Assembly (NCBI GenBank): GCA_016630905.1 | Contig: WBMQ01000002.1 | Coordinates: 3,087,262 to 3,151,261 of the forward strand | Origin: Capillidium heterosporum | Lineage: Eukaryota; Entomophthoromycota; Entomophthoromycetes; Entomophthorales; Capillidiaceae | Direction of reading: 5' to 3' | DNA: 64,000 bases | Shown: in pieces, positions 22,992-33,470 of the stretch | Layout of the letters: each line of letters begins with the position of its first letter | Position numbering within the stretch: position 1 is the first letter of the stretch | Notes under the pieces: model-generated | Seen by the model: the letters and a program-made list of their open reading frames with translations, nothing else | Database searches by the model: none | What the model was told of the DNA's origin: nothing | Program-made: the position numbers and the translations under genes

Positions 22992-23735
22992 GTACTTGAT
23001 TTCGAGATACTATATTGTAGGGACATGTAGCTTTATAGCAGCCTAAAATCAATTCTAAAAACATATTTATATATTTTTGAACATATATAAATTGTTTAAA
23101 CATATTACTTGATAACATATACAGAGTATAGCTGCAGATTCTAAAGTTTACTTGCAAATTCAACTATAAAGCTGCAAATATTCCTAATCTGAAAGCATTA
23201 AAAATGAGTAGGCCGCAAAACCTTGGATTATTGAGAAAGGCTTATGGATGTTATGTAGCTTATTGTTTCCGAATTTAGTTATCGATGTCCTCTAAACTTA
23301 AGCTTGACTTGTAAAAACCAACTTCTTTTCTTTACTGTAATCTCAAGTTTGAACATGGAGCTTGGACATAACATTATTAAACCAATGCTAGTATATAAGG
23401 TCTAAAATATTTATATAGCTTCTTGGTGTGCGTATAAAGCATTAGGAAGTAGTTTTAAGGATGTCTATTAATTTACTGTCATATAAAATTGGCTGCCGTT
23501 ACTCGGCATTTTTATCAAGTAGTATTGCAGTTTATAGCAGCTATATGTAAATTAAGAGAGTTTACCTTTAGACTTCTATAGTAAGCGATATTTTCTAACT
23601 CATAGTTTATATAAATTGAAATTTTTGTCAAATTTAGGCTATCTCATGTAATAGCTAATTATTAACATATACAAATTAAAATCGAAAATCTATACAATCA
23701 ATCTTTTTAAACTGTTGATATCGAATCTTTGAGTT
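22992..23735. other. Intergenic
   Basis: AT-rich flank upstream of the decayed mannosyltransferase. A 61-codon frame at 22978-23163 overlaps the old start and is not convincing. Confidence 0.4.
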
Positions 23736-24290
23736 CTATTGATGGTAGTTGAGACCTACCACTAACTTTTGGATAGGTGAAGTAAGATCAAAGATTGAAT
23801 CAATATAAACTTGTGAATTATACAGCAGGAAAATGACAATTTCATCTTTAACCCAATTTCTGGATAGTAAGCGTTGTCGTGTTCTATAACGAATTAAAAA
23901 TACAATGGCTGCAGCTATACCTACTATGATGTTGATATTGAAGTTTTGCTAAAGTTGAATGGACCTACCTTCAACATTGTTAGAATGTAATTCCAGCTAC
24001 TATCCCATCCAGTCTACAAAATAAATTTTAGTAAAATAACCTTCCTTTCGTAGGTGGATGTCTAGTAGGAACAAACCCATGTTTTGATAAAATTCAACTT
24101 GGCAATCTGGCTTAAAGATCCATATATACAAGTAAAACATAGAGTGGGTTTATGATTCACCCGAATTATATCGGCAAGTAAACTATATCAACCCTTGATG
24201 GATTGTTTCTACCTAAAAAGTCTCAATATCAAAGCTGCCAGTAAACAGGAACCCAACAGTTACTCAATCTGAAACTTTGATTCCAAAAGA
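23736..24290 (-). CDS. Possible small membrane protein gene or relic, unidentified
   Basis: No family recognised. On the minus strand several segments link through plausible GT-AG introns. They give a hydrophobic stretch (LLAALILRLFSLLADIIR), a conserved-looking DCQVEFYQNMGLFLLDIHLRKEGYF, and then, after an intron ending at CTTTAG, NINIIVGIAAAIVFLIRYRTRQ. The last is a membrane segment followed by a basic stop-transfer and a ~45-residue tail ending at TAG (23736-23738). I could not place a start codon. It may be an intron-rich real gene or a decayed one. Confidence 0.3.
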
Positions 24291-24531
24291 TTAAGACTAG
24301 TATTATCCGAATTGGACAGTTAGGAACTTTCCACTATTTCCTATTGCGGTTAATCTACAACCCGTTTGACGTCAAATATTCTTACTTTAGGTAATAGGCC
24401 ATTAAATTCCAAACGAATTGAGCGGATAAACGTAAAGCTAATTATGAAACAGTTCAAGAACTATAAAAAGGCACCAGCAGCTTCAGCTCTGGGCAAGAGT
24501 AAAGAGCTTAGTAAAGAATTTATAGTTGAAG

Positions 24532-24663
24532 ATGGACCCAAACAACAAAGAATATTTATTTGAAGAGGAAGAGGAAGAAGGAGAGCATGAGTTGACTCCC
24601 GAACTTATCAAGGCTTTCCAAGATAGCATTGCCAAGGCCGATATCGAAATCTCTATGGAATAG
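24532..24663 (+). CDS. Small acidic protein or last exon, unknown
   Basis: A 43-codon frame from ATG (24532) to TAG has a Glu-rich run (six Glu) and then ELTPELIKAFQDSIAKADIEI, an amphipathic helix that looks like real protein. The upstream region 24366-24530 is also open, in another frame. A 30-nt GTAAAG...TATAG intron ending just before base 24526 would extend it upstream. So this is either a small gene or the C-terminal exon of a larger one. No function can be given. Confidence 0.35.
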   Translation: MDPNNKEYLFEEEEEEGEHELTPELIKAFQDSIAKADIEISME

Positions 24664-25386
24664 GCGCCTGCCAATATTTAAATGAACTTCATATTTGACA
24701 AATGCATGCTTGGTAATAAAGTTTATATTTTTAGTTGTTGGTTTGTGATATATGTTTGAGTTTTACTATTTGACATTTGCTTGAAGAATTGCATTTATAA
24801 TTTCTATATCGACTTTATATAGCTATAATATAACAAGATGCTGATTAAAAGCTATAAAAATATGGTTTATTATATATAGCAGTATTATAGCCGTCTTTTA
24901 TATTTATGTTTGTAGATTATGAAAGGCTGAGTGATTTATAGCAGAAATAAGATGCTAGTTACAATTTGTCGTAGGTTGGGCCGCTATACCCGTAGAAGCC
25001 TCTACCCAATTATCGGTTAAAGATCTAATCAGTCTAGCTAATACAAATGCTATCTAATATATATGCTACTTTGAAAAAAGATTTTATTTTCATACCTTCA
25101 TCTGATGGAGAGGTTACAACGATATTCAAGGTATGTAGCATATTTTGAATGGCTTTTATCAGGTTTGTAGGTTTATTTTAAAGGGCAATGAGTCTATTTA
25201 ATAATGTATCATCTAACTATATTGAAGATAATATATGCTATATATGATTTAAAATAAAGTATGCAGCTACATATCAAATTTTAACCAGAAATATACTAAG
25301 CTTTAGTGGATTAAATATTCAACATCTATTCTAAACTAATTAGCAGATTCTTATTGCACTTACCCCCATTCCCTACAAGTCCTCAA
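24664..25386. other. Intergenic
   Basis: AT-rich convergent 3' flank; no gene or RNA recognised. Confidence 0.4.
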
Positions 25387-26502
25387 CTATTTATGGCCAA
25401 CCAAGTCGAACCATTTGGAAGAACAGGAGTACCCGTCATAATCGAAGTTGTCTTTGGGGTCGCAGTGGCATTTTTTAGCCAAGTGGGGTTCAATTGGACA
25501 GTGAGTGTAGGGAGGATGGGTGTAGCCGATATTGTTGAAGAAATGGATTTGATCCTTAGGTAGTGTCAACGCCGCGTAGATAGAATGGACGGGGGCATCC
25601 CCCCATCTCTCGTAGAAGAACCCTCCCGACCTATCTAGATAGTCAAAGTAACTTAGGTATTGAGGATCTCGCCAAAGTTGAAAGGAAGCAATCTCAAAGT
25701 TGGACCAGAAATGACACAAATTATAGTTCCTTCCTCCGTCGTTGGAAAGGAACTGTATAGCATTGTCTTTAGGTAGTTTGGCACTGACCTTACTATCCTT
25801 CAGCCAACCTTTTACGGTGGACCATAGCGATTCGATGGTGGCATTGAACTCGTATAAGGAGATGGTGAACCCGTAGTGCTTGTTGTTTTGCTTCATAAAT
25901 AGGAAAGGATCCTCATCGATGTCGCAGTGGAAGCTTACCCCCGGTTCAACACGCCAGTAGTAATCATACTGCAAGGTCAAATTGTGCCTGAAGAAGAACC
26001 CCGATTCAAAGCGACACATGTGACGGTAGGATTCTGAACCGCCATATATGATATTGTTCTTCTCCATTTGTTTCCATTTCTGTTGAGCTTTAGTTTTGTT
26101 GACGTAGTTGGGTATGGACCAATGCTCGGTAGGTATTTGACCAAAATGGACTTCGGCCTTAGTTAGCGCCCGCGTATACTCCTTAAATTCGTCGGTGAAC
26201 GGTTTGTCGTTCAAAAGTACATAAGGGTAATTGAACTTGCTATTGAATCGATCCTCCAGTTGGCGCATTGTCTTGCGCCAGTCGTTGAGCTCTTTGTTAC
26301 GGATTAACACTACAAAGCAAGCCTTGACTTTTTCATCATGAACTACAAATTCATGCTTCTTGAATTTTCCCGATCTAAGGAAAGTTACTTCGACGTCTTG
26401 AACACTTAGATATAGTTGATTCTGTTGGTAAGCGTAAAATAGGATGGACAGTGTAAGTGTCGTTAGGATCAGAAATATTAAGTTTGCCTTGCCTCTAAAC
26501 AT
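25387..26502 (-). CDS. GT15 alpha-1,2-mannosyltransferase (KRE2/MNT1/KTR family), copy A
   Basis: Intronless, 371 residues. A short cytosolic N-terminus is followed by a signal-anchor (residues ~8-25), so it is a type II Golgi protein. The GT15 catalytic domain has CFVVLIRN, RHMCRFESGFFFRHNLT, YDYYWRVEPGV, the acidic [23 protein letters not shown] (whose Glu corresponds to the conserved catalytic-region Glu of Kre2), and [15 protein letters not shown]. Paired cysteines lie near the C-terminus. The family adds mannose from GDP-mannose to O- and N-linked glycans of wall proteins. One of four homologous loci in 17.5 kb. TATAAAAG on the minus strand at 26548-26555 lies 46 bp upstream of the ATG. 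Confidence 0.92.
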   Translation of the reverse strand: MFRGKANLIFLILTTLTLSILFYAYQQNQLYLSVQDVEVTFLRSGKFKKHEFVVHDEKVKACFVVLIRNKELNDWRKTMRQLEDRFNSKFNYPYVLLNDKPFTDEFKEYTRALTKAEVHFGQIPTEHWSIPNYVNKTKAQQKWKQMEKNNIIYGGSESYRHMCRFESGFFFRHNLTLQYDYYWRVEPGVSFHCDIDEDPFLFMKQNNKHYGFTISLYEFNATIESLWSTVKGWLKDSKVSAKLPKDNAIQFLSNDGGRNYNLCHFWSNFEIASFQLWRDPQYLSYFDYLDRSGGFFYERWGDAPVHSIYAALTLPKDQIHFFNNIGYTHPPYTHCPIEPHLAKKCHCDPKDNFDYDGYSCSSKWFDLVGHK

Positions 26503-27340
26503 TCTCGTATATCTTTATAAAAGAAGTGTTGGGATATAAAGCAGTCCCTTTTATATGCAGCGGATTAAGGATTCCAAACTAAAATAAGCTTGGTAAGACA
26601 TCGTACCTTAGATACGTTTTGATTATGATATAAAATGGGAGATATGTGATATCTTATCACTTTAGCCTCCTAAATTGAAATTTACTGGGGTTAAGTTTGG
26701 AGTTGATTGGCAATGGAAGCTGTACAGTTTGTTTATAGCTAATCCGGCTTAATATTTTCTATACTCTTCAATAACTTGCTAATTGAATAATAAACTCTAT
26801 CCTTTAATCAACTATATATTTAAAGAGTTATTTGAATCCAAAAGGTATGTTAACTTGGATTTGATGTAGACATAGACTTCAGAGCAGTCTGCAATCTTTA
26901 TCAAAGTACCTAGTGGTTTTCGTTCATATAGCTTTATTCCATATAAAATTTTCTTCCTAGTAACCACCTATAGCCGTTACTCTTTTTACTACGCAGTTTC
27001 TCAAGTCAAAATAGACAAGACTTAATATAGATGCCTTTTGAAATGTACAGCTACCTTCACAAATAGATGATATATATTATTTAAATCAGCTTAAATTTTG
27101 TAAAGATTTGACAAATACTTGAACTCTATTTGTCAGTTCATGACTAATTCTAACTTTATACCCAATTATATTCCTTCAAGTTTACTTTTACTTATCCTTT
27201 GAAAGCCTTCAGGTGCATAAAATTTTTTAGAGGAAACTTGCAATTTAGCAAGTAAATTCTTGAAGGTACAGTTCTTGGATACCCAGCACTTTATCATCTA
27301 AATCATCTACTTCTTTTCTTAATATCAATAACAAATCGAA
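26503..27340. promoter_or_regulatory. Divergent intergenic region with TATA box for the minus-strand GT15 gene
   Basis: The TATA box candidate is at 26548-26555 (minus strand). The rest is AT-rich without a gene; the PXR1 start follows at 27341. Confidence 0.4.
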
Positions 27341-28117
27341 ATGGGCTTAGCTGAACCAAAACAGAAACAAAGGTTGGAGGTCGATCCACAAAACAAAACT
27401 TGGGCTAACGGTAAGAATATACTCACATTGTCAAATGTACTAAATATCCATTTCAAAAACAGACAAGTCCCGATTCGGCTTCAAGATGCTGGAAAAGATG
27501 GGTTGGGTCGAAGGTAAAGGTCTAGGGGTGAATTTAGAAGGTAGGACTGATTCCATAAAGACAGTAGTGAAGAAGGACAGTTTGGGTATAGGCTGTGATA
27601 AGAAAACCGATGATAACTGGTTGAGCAACACCTCTGACTTTTCCAAGCTTTTAGAGAAACTTAACAAGGAAATGAGTAGTAGTAACAGCAACAGCAACGA
27701 AGAAGAAGAAGAAGGAGAAGAAGAAGAAGAAGCCTCCAACGAGGAAGATAAAACCGTCATGAAAAAGGTAAAGAAAGAGAAGAAGGAAAAAAAAGTCAAA
27801 AAGGAGAAGAAGGAGAAGAAAGCGAAAAAGGTCAAAGAGGAAGCGGTTGAGGAAAAGAAGGTTAAGAAGAGTAAACGTGAAAGCGAATCTGATTTGGAAG
27901 TTGGCAAAGAGAAGAAAGTTAAGAAGGAGAAGAAAGAAAAGAAGATTAAGAAAGAGGAAGTCGAGGTTACAAGGCAGATTCGTTACAAGTAAGTAAATGT
28001 ATTGATTATTGATTATTAATTCATCTATTTAGTCACCGACAGAAATATATAAACAGTAAGAAGCTAAGCGTACAGAATGAACAGGACTTCAAATCTATAT
28101 TCGGTATTCGTAACTAG
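27341..28117 (+). CDS. PXR1: PXR1/PinX1-like G-patch ribosome-biogenesis protein
   Basis: Three exons: 27341-27410, 27463-27988, 28033-28117, giving 226 residues. The N-terminus MGLAEPKQKQRL and the G-patch (residues ~24-45: DKSRFGFKMLEKMGWVEGKGLG, then VKKDSLGIG) are the PXR1 signature. The middle is acidic, then a long Lys-Lys-Glu-Lys repeat (KKxKK nucleolar motif). The third exon ends HRQKYINSKKLSVQNEQDFKSIFGI, the conserved PXR1 tail. In yeast PXR1 acts in pre-rRNA processing at sites A0-A2 through the helicase Prp43 and in telomerase restraint; the same nucleolar role is inferred here. Confidence 0.9.
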
Positions 28118-28391
28118 ATGACTTTACATTGGTAGTTATTGTGTTTTGCCTCTGTTTTTGAAAGAACAAATAATTTTGATCCCTCCCTACTAAACGAACT
28201 TTAATAAATAGTATTATATAGATAACATAAATTTTAATACGTTTAAGCTAGTATACGGCTATAGACATGAATAAACAATATAAATTTCATCAATAGCATG
28301 CTATATAAAACCAAAGTAAAGTTTTAACTCAACAAAATCTAAAATCTCTATTTATTTAATAGAAAGTTATCAAAAGTAAATCATATAAAAA

Positions 28392-28913
28392 TTAAGCTTT
28401 AGTCTCTTCCTTAGGCTCCTCCGATTTGACTTCGACGTTCTCTTCAACGGTAGCATTTACCTCGCTATCCTTAACCTCTGCCTCGAAAAAAGCTTCGTTA
28501 TCAACCTTCTCCTCAACTTGAGCCTCAATTTTAGGGATAATCTCTTCCTTCATAAAACTTCCAACTCGAGACATTCTTTCTTTGTCTCCAGGCTGATTCT
28601 TGGCCAGGCCTAAAACGATACGTCTACCACCTATGTTCAAGTTATCAACTAAGTGGTTAAGGGCTTGGTCAGCGGGTTCAGCATCCATCTCTACAAAGGC
28701 AATACCCTTGTGTCTACCCATGTTGTCGACGGGGTAGTTGAGGTGGTAAATAGAACCGTAGTTTAGGAAGAGGTCTTCGATATCGCTACGCTTGGTGGAC
28801 CAAGGCAAGTTGCCAACGTAGATGGATTTTCTACTAACAAATCTAATTTGAATTGGGGTAGTTGGGATACGCAAAAGCTTGGGGGCTAATTTCTGGCTGA
28901 ATAGTTTGAACAT
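28392..28913 (-). CDS. Mitochondrial RRM RNA-binding protein
   Basis: Intronless, 173 residues. Residues 1-28 are basic/hydrophobic without acidic residues, ending in RFVSRKS: a likely mitochondrial presequence. One RRM follows (residues ~30-105) with RNP2 IYVGNLPW and RNP1 KGIAFVEM. The C-terminal 60 residues are Glu/Lys-rich. It resembles fungal single-RRM mitochondrial proteins. The RNA target is unknown. It converges with PXR1 (stop codons ~275 bp apart). Confidence 0.85.
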   Translation of the reverse strand: MFKLFSQKLAPKLLRIPTTPIQIRFVSRKSIYVGNLPWSTKRSDIEDLFLNYGSIYHLNYPVDNMGRHKGIAFVEMDAEPADQALNHLVDNLNIGGRRIVLGLAKNQPGDKERMSRVGSFMKEEIIPKIEAQVEEKVDNEAFFEAEVKDSEVNATVEENVEVKSEEPKEETKA

Positions 28914-30014
28914 CTTGTATTATCTCTTGTAGACAGGTGGGATAGAGCTAAAAGTTTTGGTAGTTGGACTTGCTTTTAACTTGTTCATTCGTTGCCAATT
29001 CTAAAATTTTTTGGTGCTTATAAAATTAGGTAACCAATCATTCGCCTTCAATTTGAAAGTTTTCAATCAAGAAGCTTGATGGATTTGATCGGATTTGAGA
29101 TAGTCACAAACTCCAAAACTATCAGTAAGCAGAGATACTAAACACTACTTTATGTTGAGTGTAAAACTTTGAAAGAACACATTCAGCATATATTTTATAC
29201 TGTAAAAAGATCTTTATTGTAGTTGAAAGGATTATTTCTTCAAAGTATGGTGGAAGTTATTGAGAATTTCATTTTCAATAGTATAGGCTTCTAGTAGATG
29301 TTTATAAATTTATGTTAGTGTTCAAGCTATGTAACATACCACTATTATATAGATAACTGTTTTATAAATCTTAATATACTGGGAATGGCTCTATATTTTC
29401 TAATTAATTGCAATACATTTCTAAATAAATATTCAAAATAAGAGTAGAAGCTGTTATTTATAACTAGTATAATTAATATATAGCCAAAAGCAAAGGTGGC
29501 TGTCTATAAAATACACATTCTATCAAGACTTCAAGTCGAAAACTCAATTTACACTCGCTTCACTATATGAGTAACTCATTTCTGAGCTAGAAAACCCTGT
29601 CAGGCCTCCATGCAACTACATTGACTCTGGACGACTCGTCTAAAGGTATCCAATTTATGTTAATGATACATCTCAGAAAGTCATTTAAAAAGCTAGCTTG
29701 TTTAAAGGATATCCCGGAAGAGCTCCACTTTTAGAAGTAAATCCGAAACACCTATCCAATGAAGTTTTCTTTTTCACTTTCTATTAGAACCCCTGTTCTA
29801 GATTGTGTTTTCTTGGCATGCCTTGAGCATATAAATACTCCATCCAATTGTATCAAGGCTAGTAAGGCATGGTTGGATATTTGTCAAAAGCAGTTCTAAA
29901 ACTTTTTTGGTATAAAAGAACTATGGCAATTTATATCGGAAATTTGTGGTTTAAACCCACAGACTCTACATTCGCTTTGACAACCTTGTTCACCTTTCTC
30001 TAAACCCTACCAGC
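28914..30014 (+). promoter_or_regulatory. Divergent intergenic region with TATA candidate for GT15 copy B
   Basis: No gene seen. TATAAAAG at 29911-29918 lies about 100 bp before the ATG at 30015. Confidence 0.35.
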
Positions 30015-31139
30015 ATGTTTCGAATTACCAACCAAAAGCACATAATAGTCATAGCGTTGATAGCAGTGACCTTACTGTTCTACACCCTGTTTCAAAATTT
30101 CGCAAGCACCACCTTATACGACAAGGATCTAGGACTAGCCAAGGGAGAAGTTTCGATAAAGAAAGAAGGCATTAAAAAGGAGAAAGTCAGTGCCTGCTTC
30201 GTAGTCTTGATCCGTAACAGCGATTTGGCTGACTGGCGTATAACGATGCAGAACTTGGAGGACAAATTCAACAAAAAATTCAATTACGACTACGTATTCT
30301 TGAATGACCAACCCTTCAGCGATGAGTTCAAGACCCAAACTAAAGAGCTGACCAAGGCAAAAGTCCAATTTGGCCAAATCCCCAAGGAGCACTGGTCTGT
30401 ACCCTCCCATATTGATCAACGCAGGGCCAAGGAAGCTTGGAGGAAGATGGAGGACGATGGAGTCATGTATGGAGGTTCAGAATCCTACCGCCACATGTGT
30501 AGGTACGAGTCAGGGTTCTTCTTCAGACACAACTTGACCTTACAGTACGACTACTACTGGCGTGTAGAACCGGGGGTAACCTTTCACTGCGACATAGACG
30601 AAGATCCCTTCCTCTTTATGAAGCAGAACGACAAACACTACGGGTTTGTAATCTCGTTGGAAGACATCCCCGAGACAATTCCAAGCCTATGGTCTAGTGT
30701 CAAAGGCTGGATGAGCGACGATAAGATTCTGGAGAAATTCCCCAAGGACAATGCCATATCGTTCCTTACCGACAACTTCGGACTTGACTACAACCTATGT
30801 CATTTCTGGTCCAACTTCGAGATTGCCTCTTTCAAATTATGGCGTGATCCCCTCTACCTCAGCTACTTTGACTACTTGGATAAGGCTGGAGGATTCTTCT
30901 ACGAAAGGTGGGGAGATGCTCCAGTCCACTCCATTTATGCAGCATTAGCTTTAAAGAAGGATCAGATCCATTTTTTCAACAATATTGGATACAACCATCC
31001 TCCTTATACTCACTGCCCTACCGACAAGATTTTGCATGCCAAATGCCAGTGTGTTAAAGAAAATAACTTTGACTATCAGGATAAGTCTTGTATGCCTAGA
31101 TTCTTCAAATTGATGGGTGGGAAATGGAGTTTTGGATAA
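30015..31139 (+). CDS. GT15 alpha-1,2-mannosyltransferase (KRE2/MNT1/KTR family), copy B
   Basis: Intronless, 374 residues. The signal-anchor is at residues ~9-28, stem to ~57, then the catalytic domain: CFVVLIRN (61-68), YRHMCRYESGFFFRHNLT (158-174), YDYYWRVEPGV (178-188), CDIDEDPF (192-199), the Glu of NFEIASF (~269), and [15 protein letters not shown] (297-311). The C-terminal cysteines of the family are present. It is very similar to copies A and C but in the opposite orientation. It ends GGKWSFG, a few residues beyond the GHK terminus of the other copies. A Golgi mannosyltransferase for wall glycoproteins is inferred from family. Confidence 0.92.
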   Translation: MFRITNQKHIIVIALIAVTLLFYTLFQNFASTTLYDKDLGLAKGEVSIKKEGIKKEKVSACFVVLIRNSDLADWRITMQNLEDKFNKKFNYDYVFLNDQPFSDEFKTQTKELTKAKVQFGQIPKEHWSVPSHIDQRRAKEAWRKMEDDGVMYGGSESYRHMCRYESGFFFRHNLTLQYDYYWRVEPGVTFHCDIDEDPFLFMKQNDKHYGFVISLEDIPETIPSLWSSVKGWMSDDKILEKFPKDNAISFLTDNFGLDYNLCHFWSNFEIASFKLWRDPLYLSYFDYLDKAGGFFYERWGDAPVHSIYAALALKKDQIHFFNNIGYNHPPYTHCPTDKILHAKCQCVKENNFDYQDKSCMPRFFKLMGGKWSFG

Positions 31140-31309
31140 AGAAGGTCTCCAACACCCCTGTGCCTAAATCAACAGTAAACCATTTAGATGTATCGACTTG
31201 ATATAAATTGCTTTTAGATTTACTAATAAACACCCACCATACTACATTTTAATAGTGTTATGGCGACTACTATAAAAACTAAACTAAAATATATGTTTTA
31301 TTTAATTTT

Positions 31310-32160
31310 TTAAAGTTTAACATTACAATCTGGTATGCACCTATGTACGGCAGTTGTAATATGAAAGTCATTCCAATAAAGGTGCGAATTGGGATTATTA
31401 CAGATATCAATCAGTACCACATCCTTAGAACACAGTTCATCAACTGCCTGCTTCTCTGTAAACAACTCTTTATCGTAATCCTCGGCTTTCAATCAATGTA
31501 GTAACTAGTTGATTTAAAGATAATGATCCGCGTATCCAACTCATTATCTTTAACCAATTTCCTAAACCTAGTTATCATCGTTTCGGGTATCATGGTATGT
31601 AGCTTGACTTTGGCTTCAAGATTTTGCTCTTTAGTGAATAACTACCTAAAGGTCTGCCTAACAAATTTCCTATTAGGAGGATAGGGCATATTGGAAAATA
31701 TGAATTCGTTGTGTAAAGGTTAACTTGAGGACCATTTGCCTAGACTCTAATTTGGTGAACTTGTAATCGTTACCACTCAACCAAAAGATAACTAAGTTGC
31801 TCTTTTACTTGAATTTAAATTCCTAACCTTGTAACTCTTAAACTACTGTTGGAATTAGAGCTATAGATAGCCATTAATAACTTATACTTGAAAATATCTT
31901 ACACGAAAGTTCTAGTAAACTTGGGACTACTGAAATACTTGATACTGCAAAATTCTTGTAATCTAATTCCCACTTGAAGTAAATGAACAACATCTTGTGT
32001 AAATACTCTATCCAAATTATGGTGTTATACATTATACTTTTGTAAAAGTGCTTTATATCGGGGCACATATCTAAAGTGGTTTTGAGCAAGCTATCATTAT
32101 CATTAAAACTATCTCTAAACACTACAAATCGATTGTATTCATAAATGCTTTTTAGGCTTC
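31310..32160 (-). pseudogene. GDSL/SGNH esterase, decayed (copy 1)
   Basis: On the minus strand the three marker blocks of GDSL esterases occur in order. Block I is VVFRDSFNDND near 32125 (Gly of F-G-D-S replaced by Arg). Block III is VIFWLSGNDY near 31780. Block V is YWNDFHITTAVHRCI near 31360 (Asp-x-x-His dyad). The frame changes between blocks and a TAG interrupts VRQTFR/LFTKEQ. Some breaks could be introns, but the mutated block I Gly and the frame changes favour a pseudogene. An extracellular acetyl/carbohydrate esterase is the likely ancestor. Confidence 0.6.
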
Positions 32161-32845
32161 AAGCTTAGGATCAGGATCTCTAATGGAGCTACACACGACT
32201 TGCTATCTAAACCTTTAGATGCAGTTGTAAAGGCTTGGTGGCTTAAAGTTAATGGTTGGAATAAAGCTGTTGATCTTATTATTCGATTCTCAAAAAAATA
32301 AATGTGTAGTTGGAAGTTCCTCGTTTAGATTTCTCGAATAGGCCTCAGTTTAGTTTAAATGGCAAATATACTGTTGTGAAACGGTGGGTTTAAGTCTTCA
32401 GGTCATAGATTCAAAGCTGAAAGCATTGTACGTTATTGTACTTTAGAAGGAACAAGCCATCATGATAAATTTCGATCAAGCATATTGATGAAATTATAGA
32501 TTTTTGGAGCTAAAGTAGACTCGAAAATGAACTGATATGAGCTAAATAAGTGCATCTAATATATTTTTAGGCAATAAAATAAAGCTCTATAATACATTTA
32601 TTCAACTTTTAAAAGCTTGGGCAAGTTGTTCTCTAAGTACAAGTATATGACTATAATAAAGCTGATTAAATCCTAATAGATATACGCGTTAGTACTTTGA
32701 AAAGTCTTGATCTTTACGTATCTTTTGTCCACACTTTATATCAACGAGCTTCCCATAGAAGAGTTTCCCGTCGTTGATCCTTTAAACAGTGATACTAATA
32801 GCCCTTTAGTTTGAAAGTAGCCATATAAGCGTGCAAAATATTTTC
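32161..32845. other. Intergenic between decayed esterases
   Basis: AT-rich; no frame recognised. It may include unreadable 5' parts of copy 1 and 3' parts of copy 2. Confidence 0.35.
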
Positions 32846-33470
32846 TTATGGTCCCTGTGAGTGTATTGGACATGATGGCAAGCATATTGCCGTTGCTTTT
32901 CGAAACTTTCCAAAGTATCGTTTAATTTCAGGCAAGTTGAAAGATAGGTGTTGGTACAATATCAGTATTTTTCTGATGAGGAAGATGCTGGGCTGTTGAC
33001 AAGTAGGAAATTTCTTCAAAACAGGTTTCAATTTGATAAATACTTGCTTAGACTCAACGTTGTAAAGGCAATGGTCGTTACCTTAAACCACAGTATAACC
33101 AAAATTTACCTCAATTTCAAGTTCCTATAGGTCACTTTAAACGACTTGAACTTTTCTTGGAATTGGGCCCCGATAGAGACAAATGGTGTTAATGCAAATA
33201 AATATTAGCAGCAATTTTGAGAAAAGTGTATAGTGGCCCGTGCTCAAACCTTTAATTTTATGTTATCTCCATCAAGGCTTTTGCATTCTAGCTTGCAGTT
33301 GTGGAAGGTGGGCACCATCTGATGCAAGTACATGACCCAAACCATCCCATTGGACAATCGACCTTTACAGCTATATAAAGCATGAGATATTTTCTTGATG
33401 TGAGCTTGAGTAAGCTATCATTGCCGTTCAAACTGTCTTCAAAAATCACCGTTCAGTTGAGCCCACAGAT
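32846..33470 (-). pseudogene. GDSL/SGNH esterase, more decayed (copy 2)
   Basis: VIFEDSLNGNDSLLKL (about 33440) parallels block I of copy 1, again with the Gly replaced (Glu). MVWVMYLHQMVPTFHNCKLE parallels its IIWIEYLHKMLF segment, and ILVILWF near 33100 parallels VIFWLSGND. Frames shift repeatedly. This is a tandem duplicate of 31310-32160, further decayed. Confidence 0.5.

Noticed and set aside
27440-27907. Minus-strand 155-codon frame rich in Phe and Ser
   Set aside because: Exact shadow of the Lys/Glu-rich PXR1 coding sequence.
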